Shown piece by piece: positions 28,341 to 37,370 of a stretch of DNA of 64,000 bases (positions are counted from its first letter, which is position 1; each line of letters starts with the position of its first letter). The notes under the pieces were generated by a model. That model was not told where the DNA came from. It made no database searches and saw only the letters and a program-made list of their open reading frames with translations. Source of the stretch: Porphyromonas pogonae (GTDB lineage: Bacteria > Bacteroidota > Bacteroidia > Bacteroidales > Porphyromonadaceae); the NCBI RefSeq assembly GCF_036320655.1, contig NZ_CP143258.1:2456001-2520000 (forward strand), written 5' to 3'. Both the position numbers and the translations under genes were made by a program.

Positions 28341-29894
28341 ATGAATCAGTATTTCAATATAAAAGGTATAGGTATCCTCGGGCTATGTTCGTTGCTGGGT
28401 CTTAGTTCTTGCATGAAAGATCTGGATCGTGAGCCGACAAATACCGATACAGCCAAAACGGTATTCAACACTCCTGAGGGAACAAAAAAAGCTCTTGCCA
28501 AAGTTTATGGAGCATTTGCTCTTACCGGTAACGAAGGTCCTGCCGGACAAGGCGATGTAGCAGGTATTGACGAAGGGGCAAGCGACTTCTTACGTAATTA
28601 TTTCAACTTACAAGAGCTTTGTACAGACGAGGCTATATGTGCTTGGGCCGACGACGGTGTTCCTGATATACACAATATGAATTGGTCGTCTTCCAATCCT
28701 TTTGTCAAAGGCCTATATTATCGTAGCCTTTACCAGATCAAGCTGGCTACGGACTTCTTGGTACAGACCCAAGGTAAAGCTTCAGATCCTGAAGTTAAAG
28801 TCTACAGAGCCGAAGCTCGCTTCTTGCGTGCTTTCCAGTACTGGGTGATGATGGATATCTTCGGTAATCCTCCTTTTATCAATGAGGAACTCGGCACAGG
28901 TAAAGTATATCCCAAACAGATTATGCGCAAAGACCTTTTTGCTTTTCTAATCAAAGAGATCAAAGAATTTGAGCCGGACTTGAAAGCTGCCAAGCGAAAT
29001 GAATACGGACGTGTGGATCAAGCAGCCGCTTGGGCTCTATTGTCAAGAATATATCTCAATGCCGAGGTGTATGCAAGAGAGAATCATTATAAAGAAGCTG
29101 CAGAGTATGCTGAAAAAGTAATCAACTCAGGCTACACTCCTGTGGCTAAATACGGAAATCTCTTCCTTGCCGATAATAACCTGAATAATAGTGAGACAAT
29201 CCTTTCCATTAATTATGACGGTATACACAGCAAAAATTACGGAGGTAGTACCTTCCTGATCAATTCTTCGTCCAGTGCCGACGCCATCACTGTACATAAA
29301 CAAAAGATGGGGATCAATGGCGGTTGGGGTGGCAATAGAGCCACATCTGCCTTGGAAGCTCTTTTTGATAAAAGTAAAGATACACGCTATATGATGGCGT
29401 ATAAAGACAAAGAAATCAAAAAGGCAAGCGAATTTATGCAAGGTGTATTTGTATATAAGTTCCGCAATGTAACATCAAAAGAAGAGAATGGGCAAAATAG
29501 CACTTTCACAGATACTGACTATCCTCTTTTCCGTGTAGCAGAGATGTATCTCAACTATGCAGAAGCTGCAGCAAGAGGTGGAGCAGACCAAGCCAAAGGA
29601 CTTTCTTATATAAACAAAATCAGGGAACGTGCCTATGGCAATGCTTCAGGTAACTTCAGCACGCTCAAGCTGGATGATGTATTGGCCGAGCGCGGACGTG
29701 AACTGTATTGGGAGTGCATGCGCCGTACTGACCTCATCCGTTTCGGTAAGTTTACTTCCGGCTCATACCTTTGGCCATGGAAAGGTGGAGTCAAAGATGG
29801 TCGTGGTGTTTCAGAGCACTACAGCATTTACCCATTACCATCCGATGATGTACAGGCAAACTCCAAAAATTTGAAACAAAATCCCAACTACTAA
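28341..29894 (+). CDS. SusD-family alpha-glucan-binding lipoprotein
   Basis: A 517-aa lipoprotein with lipobox LSSC. Family features include WAL-LSRIYLNAEVYA, YPLFRVAEMYLNYAEAAARGG, YINKIRERAYG and LAERGRELYWECMRRTDLIRFGKF, with a C-terminal YPLPSDDVQANSKNLKQNPNY. It would bind the substrate at the surface over SusC. The gene is intact although its susC partner is disrupted, and it lies 24 bases after the susC stop. It may be transcribed poorly because of the upstream IS. Confidence 0.92.
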   Translation: MNQYFNIKGIGILGLCSLLGLSSCMKDLDREPTNTDTAKTVFNTPEGTKKALAKVYGAFALTGNEGPAGQGDVAGIDEGASDFLRNYFNLQELCTDEAICAWADDGVPDIHNMNWSSSNPFVKGLYYRSLYQIKLATDFLVQTQGKASDPEVKVYRAEARFLRAFQYWVMMDIFGNPPFINEELGTGKVYPKQIMRKDLFAFLIKEIKEFEPDLKAAKRNEYGRVDQAAAWALLSRIYLNAEVYARENHYKEAAEYAEKVINSGYTPVAKYGNLFLADNNLNNSETILSINYDGIHSKNYGGSTFLINSSSSADAITVHKQKMGINGGWGGNRATSALEALFDKSKDTRYMMAYKDKEIKKASEFMQGVFVYKFRNVTSKEENGQNSTFTDTDYPLFRVAEMYLNYAEAAARGGADQAKGLSYINKIRERAYGNASGNFSTLKLDDVLAERGRELYWECMRRTDLIRFGKFTSGSYLWPWKGGVKDGRGVSEHYSIYPLPSDDVQANSKNLKQNPNY

Positions 29895-29909
29895 AAGACA
29901 AGTTATCTT

Positions 29910-31046
29910 ATGAAAATCAATATAGCATTCAAGAGCGTTCTTTGTCTGGCCATGGGGCTTGCAACCTTTGCCTCATGCGACAAAGATGAAGATCGTGCTA
30001 TCATAAATCCACAAGCCCCTTCCTCCATAAAACTGAGCAAACAAGACGTTGTTATTGCTCCTGACAAAGGAGGAGAAGTTGCTCTGAAAATGGACTGGAC
30101 TGCGGCGGATTTAGGATATGATAAGACAGCGGTATACTACGCACTGCTTATTTCTAATCCCGCTCAAAAGGAGAAAAAAGATACTATCTCCTTGGCTATG
30201 GGAACCAATATTCTATCCAAGAGTTTTACCAATCTTGAGCTCAATGATTTGGCTACTACGAAGCTAAAACTTGCAGTAGATAAAAAAGCGACCCTCCATA
30301 TGCAAATAAAAGCTTCACCTTTCATTTCAGGTGGAGCGGGTAGCTCTACGGTACCACCGCCTTTTATCTTGTCAAAAGCTGTGGCATTGACGTTGACTCC
30401 GGCATCAATCTCCAATAAACTGCCCGACTACTTCCTAATCGGGAATATGTTTGGCGAAAATGAGTGGAAAAATAATTATACTGGATTCCCATTATTTACA
30501 GATGATCCTGCGATAGAGATCTATACCTATACCGGTAAATTCAAAGCTAAATCAGAGTTCAAATTTATTTCTGAGAAGAATCTGGGTACATGGAATGGTC
30601 TTCTTGGCTTTGTCTCTGCGGGTAAATTAGGGACGGAAAAAGCTGAAAACATCTCTGATATCAAAACTGAAGGATACTATACGGTAACACTGGATCCTCA
30701 AAAACTCACTTACAGCATCAAGCCTTTTGATGAGAAAGGAATGCCTAAGTACGCCAAAATAGGAATTATTGGTAATGGTGCCATCAGTTGGGACAAAGAT
30801 CTTGAGCTTACCAAAGCAAAATATGACGAACATATCTGGACAGCTCAAGACGTTACAATCAAAGAAGGTGAAATCAAATTTAGAGCCGACTCTAAATGGG
30901 ATACGAGTTGGGGAGGAGCAGAACTTCTGGTAGGTAAAAGCGCCAAAGGAGGTGGCAACATCAAGATTTCCTCTAAAATAGCGGGCATTTATGACGTGGT
31001 ATTCTGCGACCTTACCGGAGAATTCCATTTTCTCAAAAAGAAGTAG
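29910..31046 (+). CDS. SusE/SusF-like starch-binding lipoprotein
   Basis: A 378-aa lipoprotein with lipobox FASC at about residues 21-24. An N-terminal SusE-type immunoglobulin-like domain (residues 30-165: SSIKLSKQDVVIAPDKGGEVALKMDWTAA) is followed by two beta modules beginning at about YFLIGNMFGENEW and YAKIGIIGNGAISWD. These resemble the tandem starch-binding modules of SusE/SusF. With GH97, SusC and SusD this indicates an alpha-glucan utilisation locus. No SusG amylase or SusR regulator is in the window. It starts 15 bases after susD. Confidence 0.88.
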   Translation: MKINIAFKSVLCLAMGLATFASCDKDEDRAIINPQAPSSIKLSKQDVVIAPDKGGEVALKMDWTAADLGYDKTAVYYALLISNPAQKEKKDTISLAMGTNILSKSFTNLELNDLATTKLKLAVDKKATLHMQIKASPFISGGAGSSTVPPPFILSKAVALTLTPASISNKLPDYFLIGNMFGENEWKNNYTGFPLFTDDPAIEIYTYTGKFKAKSEFKFISEKNLGTWNGLLGFVSAGKLGTEKAENISDIKTEGYYTVTLDPQKLTYSIKPFDEKGMPKYAKIGIIGNGAISWDKDLELTKAKYDEHIWTAQDVTIKEGEIKFRADSKWDTSWGGAELLVGKSAKGGGNIKISSKIAGIYDVVFCDLTGEFHFLKKK

Positions 31047-31135
31047 TCCGGCATAATATCCTCAATGAGTTAAGATAATATGAATTAACATCAATGCCTA
31101 TGCAGCGGACATTGATATGATACAAAACCCTCCAT

Positions 31136-31176
31136 CCCCTGAAATTTCTGAGACGAAATTTCAGGGGATTATTTCT
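31136..31176 (+). terminator. terminator of the alpha-glucan operon
   Basis: CCCCTGAAATTTC/GAAATTTCAGGGG, a perfect 13-bp stem with a 6-base loop, followed by ATTATTTCTTTT, 90 bases after susE. Confidence 0.8.
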
Positions 31177-31210
31177 TTTGGAAGATCAAATCCCCTTCTC
31201 TACCATATTC

Positions 31211-31397
31211 GAGACTGTTACAAAAGTCAACAGTCTTGTGGATTTTGGAGGTAAAGCCGACAAAAGACACTTTGATCGGGCATAGAAGGTAAAGTGCAAG
31301 GCGCTAAGAGTGAGTGCACAGGGAGTTTACTTCAGGTAAATGACCAAGCGCGAATCTCGCAAGCAACGAAGCAATTGGCCTGCTATGCAACGGTCTC
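31211..31397 (+). mobile_element. 187-bp MITE, copy 3
   Basis: Full-length copy with a single change in the left repeat (GAGACTGTTA). It is flanked by a perfect 5-bp target duplication TATTC (31206-31210 and 31398-31402). It sits just after the terminator of the alpha-glucan operon. Confidence 0.9.
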
Positions 31398-31507
31398 TAT
31401 TCATCAATAAAAGATTGAGCACAACAAACTTCACCAATAATAAAAAGTTAAAAATAAGAGCATTATACACTAACTGCTTATTTTAATTGCTATATAAAAA
31501 CTTATTA

Positions 31508-31515
31508 TACCTTTG
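31508..31515 (+). promoter_or_regulatory. -7 box of the small outer-membrane protein gene
   Basis: TACCTTTG is a perfect -7 match, with ATTG about 18 bases upstream as a weak -33. The start codon is 65 bases downstream. Confidence 0.55.
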
Positions 31516-31580
31516 TAATATAGGTTAACAAAAAGCACCAATTGATTATAAGGTATGGCTCCAATAATAATAGAGATACT

Positions 31581-32147
31581 ATGAAAATTAAGGTAAGCTG
31601 CCTCTTGATACTTGTAATATGTAATTTTTTTTTCATGAAAGTTTTTGCGCAAAACTTAAACACAGATAAAATTGAAAATAAAAATTATATCTACACAATA
31701 CCCCAGTATCTCATCTTTGGGGCCAATATAGGTACGGATTTCTCCATATCATCAAAAATAACATTAGGAGGAGAAATTAACGCTCATTACAGATTCGGAC
31801 CACCCAATTTGGCAATCAGTCCTATAATGAAGTACTATTTCAAAGGTCAAATAGGAAATGGGTATTATGCACGAGCAAAATTGGTTGGAGGATTTTTTTT
31901 CAACCAAACAGCAATAGATGACCATCCTTATTACGCAGGAGGAGGAATTGGGATAGGGGGAATGACCCCTCTTTTTAGATCAGGTAAATGGTATATTTTT
32001 GCAGATTTAGGTTTTAAATTTGTAGCTCCTTTTGGAAATAGAAGTCAGAGCAAGATTGACGATAATCTTTGGGGTATGATTTATTACACATTGTTGAGCC
32101 CTGCTTCTATGCCGGAATTATTTGTAGGGATTGCCTTCAGGCTATGA
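31581..32147 (+). CDS. small outer-membrane beta-barrel-like protein
   Basis: An exported protein of about 188 aa. The start is the ATG at MKIKVSC because it gives a signal peptide cleaved near VFAQ. The mature part has alternating polar and aromatic strands (ISSKITLGGEINAHYRFG, NGYYARAKLVGGFFF, KWYIFADLGFKFVAPFG) and a C-terminal aromatic-Arg-Leu end, VGIAFRL. This fits an eight-stranded outer-membrane barrel. No specific family is recognised. It is a single gene with its own -7 box. Confidence 0.65.
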   Translation: MKIKVSCLLILVICNFFFMKVFAQNLNTDKIENKNYIYTIPQYLIFGANIGTDFSISSKITLGGEINAHYRFGPPNLAISPIMKYYFKGQIGNGYYARAKLVGGFFFNQTAIDDHPYYAGGGIGIGGMTPLFRSGKWYIFADLGFKFVAPFGNRSQSKIDDNLWGMIYYTLLSPASMPELFVGIAFRL

Positions 32148-32811
32148 CCTCGTATCGATTAACTTTTCAGAGAATAAAAATTAAAAGTATTTGTAAAACA
32201 AAAATATTTATTGAAAATCAGAACCTGCTTTGAATTTCTCAGTTATCTATAAACCAGATGAAATTCATATAGTAAGATCAAGTTTTTAGTCGGATATATT
32301 TTGGGTTGAATCTGTTTATTAGGATTATTTCTTATTCTCCTGTTTGGTTTCAACTCTATATGTGGTGCCATGCCATTGTGTTGGTTATCTGCTTCCTATT
32401 AGCAGATTTTACGGAGGCTTTTATAAAAAGGGAAGATGCTCTAAAAAGAAATAATAATGAAAGAGGTTAGAATAGATTTTGTCTATTAGAGAGGAGGAAT
32501 TTATATATTTTAGCTCCTATTTTTCACCATTTTGAGCTGCCCTATATTACTAAACACTCATAAGTGTAGTATAATAATGCCTCTTCAATAAGTATGCAAC
32601 AATGACAAATTGCAACTAACCGGCTCTCAAAACTGGTGTTATTAGCCTTTTCATAGTATTTAACCCCAGAATATCTATCCTACAAAAAGAATAATAAAAC
32701 ATGCATTTACAAACAAAAAATAAATCAAAAGCAGTAATTAACTTTCATTTTGAAAACTATTTTTTCAACCAAAGTATGAAAGAGGTTTTTGATCGGCTTT
32801 AATTAATTTTG
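32148..32811. other. intergenic region, nothing recognised
   Basis: About 660 AT-rich bases after the small barrel gene. No frame, RNA fold or promoter is supported. A 22-bp-period array begins at its right end. Confidence 0.5.
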
Positions 32812-32933
32812 TAACTACGTTGTGATAATTTCTTAGTTAAGTTACAATTTTTTCCTAACTACGAAAATGGAATTACCTAGTTAGAAAAATAATAGAAGGT
32901 AGTTAGAAAAATAATAAAAGGTAGTGAGGATAT
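32812..32933. repeat. six-unit array with exact 22-bp period, core TAGTTA/TAACTA
   Basis: Cores TAACTA, TAGTTA, TAACTA, TAGTTA, TAGTTA and TAGTGA begin at 32812, 32834, 32856, 32878, 32900 and 32922. Units 4 and 5 are almost identical across their length; the others share only the core and the spacing. TAGTTA and TAACTA are reverse complements, so the core is read from alternate strands. A related unit lies at 51852. Confidence 0.75.
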
Positions 32934-32954
32934 GATACTCTTTGAGCATAGTGC

Positions 32955-32996
32955 ATAAAAAACCGTAAACAGAGCATACAGCTCCGTTTACGGTTG
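32955..32996 (-). terminator. terminator of the 44-codon gene
   Basis: On the minus strand AACCGTAAAC-GGAGC pairs with GCTC-GTTTACGGTT around a short loop and is followed by TTTTTT. It lies 44 bases after the small gene's stop codon. Confidence 0.75.
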
Positions 32997-33039
32997 ATTT
33001 ATGTATATAGAATAATATATTTTAGATTCTGACAATTTG

Positions 33040-33174
33040 CTATTTCATATTCCGCGTATGTTTTTGACATTTTGCAAAACGGAAGCCCTCCAAAGCTACA
33101 TATTCTTCCAAGGAGAATAAATAATTATTCTCAGCAAAATGTGATATGTTATTTACTTTGGTTTCCATATTCAT
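33040..33174 (-). CDS. unrecognised 44-aa small protein with its own transcription unit
   Basis: A 45-codon frame starting MNMETKVNNISHFAENN and ending KHTRNMK, with one cysteine (residue 36). It has no signal peptide or membrane segment and I recognise no family. Support comes from context. A perfect -7 box lies 46 bases upstream, a -33-like TTGAC overlaps a 15-bp perfect inverted repeat, and a strong terminator lies 44 bases after the stop. The predicted transcript is about 250 nt. A second ATG at codon 3 is an alternative start. It could instead be a small RNA with an incidental frame. Confidence 0.5.
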   Translation of the reverse strand: MNMETKVNNISHFAENNYLFSLEEYVALEGFRFAKCQKHTRNMK

Positions 33175-33219
33175 GATTGATTAATTCTTAGTCTATTTAT
33201 AAAGTGATCGGTGTAGATA

Positions 33220-33255
33220 CAAAGATACAACATCGTACCCACCTTTGTCAAGAGC
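33220..33255 (-). promoter_or_regulatory. promoter of the 44-codon gene
   Basis: On the minus strand TATCTTTG (33220-33227) is a perfect -7 box. TTGAC, 19 bases further upstream, fits the -33 position and lies inside the inverted repeat at 33244-33283. Confidence 0.65.
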
Positions 33256-33283
33256 AAAATCTAATTTATTTGCTCTTGACAAA
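33244..33283. promoter_or_regulatory. 15-bp perfect inverted repeat, probable operator
   Basis: TTTGTCAAGAGCAAA (33244-33258) and TTTGCTCTTGACAAA (33269-33283) are exact reverse complements, 10 bases apart. The left half covers the -33 region of the minus-strand promoter. This is the arrangement of a repressor or activator site; as RNA it would be a long hairpin. Confidence 0.6.
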
Positions 33284-33489
33284 ACTACTCACATCATTTT
33301 GTCCGATATAAGTACATATTTCATATCTCTTATAATCTTACCATAATAATAACACGGATAAATGCCCTTACAACTCAGAATAAATAAAGAAATGTATCGC
33401 GTTATATTATGAATAATATTATATAACCTAAAAGTCTATTTAAATTTTCACCAATTGCTGAAGATATATTTTATTAATAAATAATGAAG

Positions 33490-33497
33490 TATCTTTG
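33490..33497 (+). promoter_or_regulatory. -7 box of the hexosaminidase gene
   Basis: TATCTTTG matches TAnnTTTG, 93 bases before the hexosaminidase start. No -33 element is visible. Confidence 0.5.
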
Positions 33498-33590
33498 TAA
33501 AGCAAGGATATTTCGGGCATATTACAACTCCTTCAGTGAACTATAATTTATAAATCCCAATACGATATAAAACATCTTAAACATCAAGAA

Positions 33591-35843
33591 ATGAAGAAAA
33601 TCAACTTGCTGATTATAGGACTGCTTTGTGCTTGCATGCTTATGACAGCTCAAGTTCCGACCAAAAATCAGATTGCACCTGCACTGATTCCATTACCTGC
33701 AGAGATGAGTCTAGGGAGAGGATACTTCCAACTCTCATCAAATACAAGCATCACGCTGGCCGCAAATTCACAAGAGGACAAACAACTTGTAGAGCTACTA
33801 AATAGTGCCCTGAAAGAGCGCTGCGGAGCAAAACTGAAAACATCCAAATCAGGTAATATCAAGCTTGTAATTACAAGCCGCAAAACAGACAATCCCGAAG
33901 GATATAACCTCAACATTACTCCACAATCAATAGAGCTATCGTCCTCTACTCGTGACGGCCTTTTTTACGGTATCCAGACGATACTGCAACTCACCGACAA
34001 TAAAGGTCGTATCAAGGCCATGACCATAAAAGATGAACCACGCTTCAAGTACAGAGGACTGCACCTCGATGTATCACGCCATTTTATGAGCAAAGAATTT
34101 ATCAAAAAGCTACTCGATGAAATGGCTTATTACAAACTCAATACCTTTCACTGGCACCTTGTAGACGGTGGTGGCTGGAGAATGGAATCCAAGAAGTATC
34201 CCCTACTCACCCAAAAAGCAGCTTTCAGAACAATAGAAGACTGGGATGAGTGGTGGGGACATGACCGCCGGTTTGTAGACGAGGGTACACCCGGAAGTTA
34301 TGGAGGCTACTATACCCAAGAAGACATAAAGGAGATAGTAGCTTATGCCAAGAAGAAACATATTACTATCATACCCGAAATAGAGATGCCGGGACATAGT
34401 AATGAAGTATTCGCAGCATATCCTGAGCTAAACTGCTTGGGTAAGTGGGATTACGAAACGAGCGATTTCTGTGCCGGCAACGAAAAGGTATTTAAGTTCC
34501 TCGAAGACATCTTAGATGAGACCATGGAGCTTTTCCCATCTCGATACATACACATCGGAGGTGACGAAGCTGATAAGAAAAATTGGAGTTCATGTCCCAA
34601 GTGTCAAGCACGTATCAAACAGGAAGGGCTCAAGAACAAGGAAGAGCTACAAAGCTACTTCATCAAAAGAATAGAAAAATACCTGATCAGCAAGGGACGT
34701 AAGCTTATCGGCTGGGATGAGATACTCGAAGGCGGACTTGCACCTGAAGCTACGGTAATGAGCTGGAGAGGAGAAAAAGGAGGCATTGAAGCTGCTCGTC
34801 AAGGACACGATGTAGTGATGACACCGGGCGGCTATGTGTATTTTGATTTTTATCAATCTGATCCTCTGAGCGAACCTAAAGCTATCGGTGGATATACTAC
34901 TTTGGAGAGAGTATATTCTTATAATCCTGAGCCTACAGACCTGACACCTGAACAACATCGTCACATCCTGGGTGCACAAGCTAATGTATGGACAGAATAT
35001 ATCCCTAATGAAAAGCACTGTGCTTACATGATATTTCCTAGGCTACTGGCTCTTGCTGAAGTGGTATGGACACCTCAAAACAAACGACAATTTGATAATT
35101 TCCTCCCAAGAGTGAACATACACAATGAACAACTACAAGAAAGAGGAATCAATACTTACCCACTAAAAAACATAGATTTGTCTATGGAAGTAGATACCGT
35201 AGCTAAAGAAATTAGGGTAAAAGCAAAAACAGAAAAAATCCCCGCCGAATTAAGATATACGACCGATGGCACAATGCCCACCAAAAACTCAGCTTTGTAC
35301 CATGACAAAATAGTGGTAAAAGACTCGGCGAGCATTGTGGCTTCACTCTTTGAAAACGGCAATCCTATCTTTAAGCCCATACATTATCGTGTGGATTACC
35401 ATAAAGCGATAGGTTGCCCGGTGACTTACAATAGTAAATTCGACAAAGGATACCCCGCAGGAGGAGCTACTGCACTTACTGACGGATACCGCGGAGGCCC
35501 CACCTATCTCGATGGACGCTGGCAAGGCTTTACCGAGACCATGGATGTGGTGATAGACCTGAAAAAGGAGCAACCACTGCACCGAATATTTGCAAAATTT
35601 ATGCAGGTAAAAGGAGCATGGGTCTACATGCCTGAAACCGTAGAGGTACTTTTGAGTTCGGATGGCAAAAACTTTACCTCACTGGGAACTGTAAAAACAA
35701 CGGTACCTATAGACGAGATGAAGCTTTCATTTGAGGTATTCAGCTTCAATACTACGATGAAAGCTCGTTATGTAAAGCTGATAGCCAAACAAAGCAAGAT
35801 CAAAAATTATTTCCTCTTTGTGGACGAAATAGTAGTTCAGTAG
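33591..35843 (+). CDS. beta-N-acetylhexosaminidase (GH20)
   Basis: A 750-aa exported enzyme that removes terminal N-acetylglucosamine or N-acetylgalactosamine from glycans. Signal peptide 1-20. The GH20b domain (about 30-145) precedes the GH20 barrel, which starts at FKYRGLHLDVSRHFM. HIGGDEADKKNW carries the catalytic pair D325-E326, used in substrate-assisted catalysis. A chitobiase-type Fn3-like domain (about 525-600) and an F5/8-type carbohydrate-binding domain (about 610-750) follow. It is a single gene and fits host glycoprotein degradation. Confidence 0.94.
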   Translation: MKKINLLIIGLLCACMLMTAQVPTKNQIAPALIPLPAEMSLGRGYFQLSSNTSITLAANSQEDKQLVELLNSALKERCGAKLKTSKSGNIKLVITSRKTDNPEGYNLNITPQSIELSSSTRDGLFYGIQTILQLTDNKGRIKAMTIKDEPRFKYRGLHLDVSRHFMSKEFIKKLLDEMAYYKLNTFHWHLVDGGGWRMESKKYPLLTQKAAFRTIEDWDEWWGHDRRFVDEGTPGSYGGYYTQEDIKEIVAYAKKKHITIIPEIEMPGHSNEVFAAYPELNCLGKWDYETSDFCAGNEKVFKFLEDILDETMELFPSRYIHIGGDEADKKNWSSCPKCQARIKQEGLKNKEELQSYFIKRIEKYLISKGRKLIGWDEILEGGLAPEATVMSWRGEKGGIEAARQGHDVVMTPGGYVYFDFYQSDPLSEPKAIGGYTTLERVYSYNPEPTDLTPEQHRHILGAQANVWTEYIPNEKHCAYMIFPRLLALAEVVWTPQNKRQFDNFLPRVNIHNEQLQERGINTYPLKNIDLSMEVDTVAKEIRVKAKTEKIPAELRYTTDGTMPTKNSALYHDKIVVKDSASIVASLFENGNPIFKPIHYRVDYHKAIGCPVTYNSKFDKGYPAGGATALTDGYRGGPTYLDGRWQGFTETMDVVIDLKKEQPLHRIFAKFMQVKGAWVYMPETVEVLLSSDGKNFTSLGTVKTTVPIDEMKLSFEVFSFNTTMKARYVKLIAKQSKIKNYFLFVDEIVVQ

Positions 35844-35886
35844 ATACCTCATAGCATGCCTGGCCTAGAAGGTCAGGCACGAAAAG

Positions 35887-35981
35887 AGCTTGTCAAAACT
35901 ATACCTATACAGATAAACCTGTATGACTTGTCGGGAAAAACACCACAAGCTGAAAAGTATAGCGCAGACAAGCTTTTTTTA
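35887..35981 (+). terminator. structured 3' region with T-run after the hexosaminidase gene
   Basis: AGCTTGTC (35887-35894) pairs with GACAAGCT (35967-35974), followed by seven T. An internal ATACAG/CTGTAT hairpin lies between. The long span makes it an uncertain terminator. Confidence 0.35.
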
Positions 35982-36034
35982 TACCATAATACTATGAAGC
36001 CGATAGACCAACCAAAAGCTCCTTTTTATTTCAG

Positions 36035-36221
36035 GAGACTGTTGCAAAAGTCAACAGTCTTGTGGATTTTCGAGGCAAAGCCGACAAAAGACACTTTGAC
36101 CGGGCAAAGAGGGTAAAGTGCAAGGCGCTAAGAGTGAGTGCACAGGGAATTTACTTCAGGTAAATGACCAAGCGCGAATCTCGCAAGCAACGAAGCAATT
36201 GGCCTGCTATGCAACGGTCTC
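36035..36221 (+). mobile_element. 187-bp MITE, copy 4
   Basis: Full-length copy with a perfect target duplication TTCAG (36030-36034 and 36222-36226). It lies between the convergent hexosaminidase and membrane-protein genes. Confidence 0.92.
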
Positions 36222-36291
36222 TTCAGGAATATGATACTATTAATACTAACGCCAAGCAAGGGCAAGCATAGCTTAAAGAACCGATATCTTT

Positions 36292-37275
36292 CTACAAGAA
36301 AAGCGGAAGAATAATGCTGGCGATAGAGAGGATAATAATGATGGTGATAAGGTAACGGTCAAGTTTGTGCCTTACCTTGGATAATGCACGAGCCGAAAGT
36401 ATCCCCAAAGGGATTATACTCAGAAACAACATGCCTTTATAAGAAGGGCCTGTAAACATAGCCAAAGTCATCAGATAAGTCGTGGTACGGCTCGCGGAAA
36501 AAAGAAGAGTACGATTTTTCACTCTCTCCTGCCAGTAACTGGAGTAAAGATAAACAAGCCCGATAATATGTATAAGTATAAGTACCAAGGGATAGAGATA
36601 CCAGAAAAAATAGCCTTCATTGTAATGCCATATAAAATCCAAAGAAGTAAGCAGATTCAGGTTTTCTATGTAATAGTCTTTGAGTCCCAAAGTAGGAAGT
36701 GCTGTAAAAACAGGGATGAAAATCCACAAAGGAGTGATGGCTCCGATAATTATGGCCAAAATATTACGTAATGAAAACGAACGCATAAAATACAGCTCAA
36801 TAATAAAAAAGGGAAGCAACCACAGAGAAGGTAGCCATATCATAGCTGCAATGCCCAAAGAGAGACCCAAAGAAAAACAATGATCGGGAGCTGATGATTG
36901 CTGATAAGTGGAATACAAGCAGGCCAAAGCCCACAATTCCAAAAGAATACAGGGAATAAAACGATCCCATTCATAAAAAAAAGAACAGGTAAATATAAGA
37001 AGAAGCATAAAGAACAGGGCTCTGCCATATACCCTGAGGAGTATAAAATAGTTGGTCAATTTCATCCCGAAAAAACCAGCCAGCACAAAAACAACCAGCC
37101 CCGCTACAGTGCGCTGTATATTGCTTAGCCGAGGAAGATCTATCCAATACTCCGGCTCTACGGGAGATAAGGAGTTAAAGAAGATGTTAAGGGTGATCAA
37201 TAGCAAACCCAGTAAAAAACTAATAGGGATAAGCCAGTAGGGTTTTCTGCTATTGTTACTTTCGATATAGCTCAT
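36292..37275 (-). CDS. polytopic inner-membrane protein, function unknown
   Basis: A 327-aa protein with about nine hydrophobic segments spread over the whole length (first at PISFLLGLLLITLNIFF, last at YLITIIIILSIASIILPLF) and short basic loops. It resembles the uncharacterised Bacteroidetes membrane proteins annotated as DUF6427-like, but I see no catalytic motif. The start is ATG at MSYIESNN. It follows the purD terminator and appears to be a single gene. Confidence 0.7.
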   Translation of the reverse strand: MSYIESNNSRKPYWLIPISFLLGLLLITLNIFFNSLSPVEPEYWIDLPRLSNIQRTVAGLVVFVLAGFFGMKLTNYFILLRVYGRALFFMLLLIFTCSFFYEWDRFIPCILLELWALACLYSTYQQSSAPDHCFSLGLSLGIAAMIWLPSLWLLPFFIIELYFMRSFSLRNILAIIIGAITPLWIFIPVFTALPTLGLKDYYIENLNLLTSLDFIWHYNEGYFFWYLYPLVLILIHIIGLVYLYSSYWQERVKNRTLLFSASRTTTYLMTLAMFTGPSYKGMLFLSIIPLGILSARALSKVRHKLDRYLITIIIILSIASIILPLFL

Positions 37276-37323
37276 TATGGAATGTTGAGGTCTGTGATCT
37301 TACAGTTGGGAAAAAGATATTAT

Positions 37324-37356
37324 ACCATGCGAAATACAGATCATATTTCGCATGGT
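37324..37356 (-). terminator. terminator of the rlmL-dpp4-purD operon
   Basis: ACCATGCGAAATA/TATTTCGCATGGT is a perfect 13-bp stem with a 7-base loop, 14 bases after the purD stop. On the minus strand it is followed by ATAATATCTTTTT. Confidence 0.8.
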
Positions 37357-37370
37357 ACATCAATCTTAAT

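Noticed and set aside
35856-36116. 86-codon frame after the hexosaminidase gene
   Set aside because: It runs into a MITE with a clean target duplication, so the end is foreign. The part before the MITE has no recognisable similarity and overlaps a structured 3' region.
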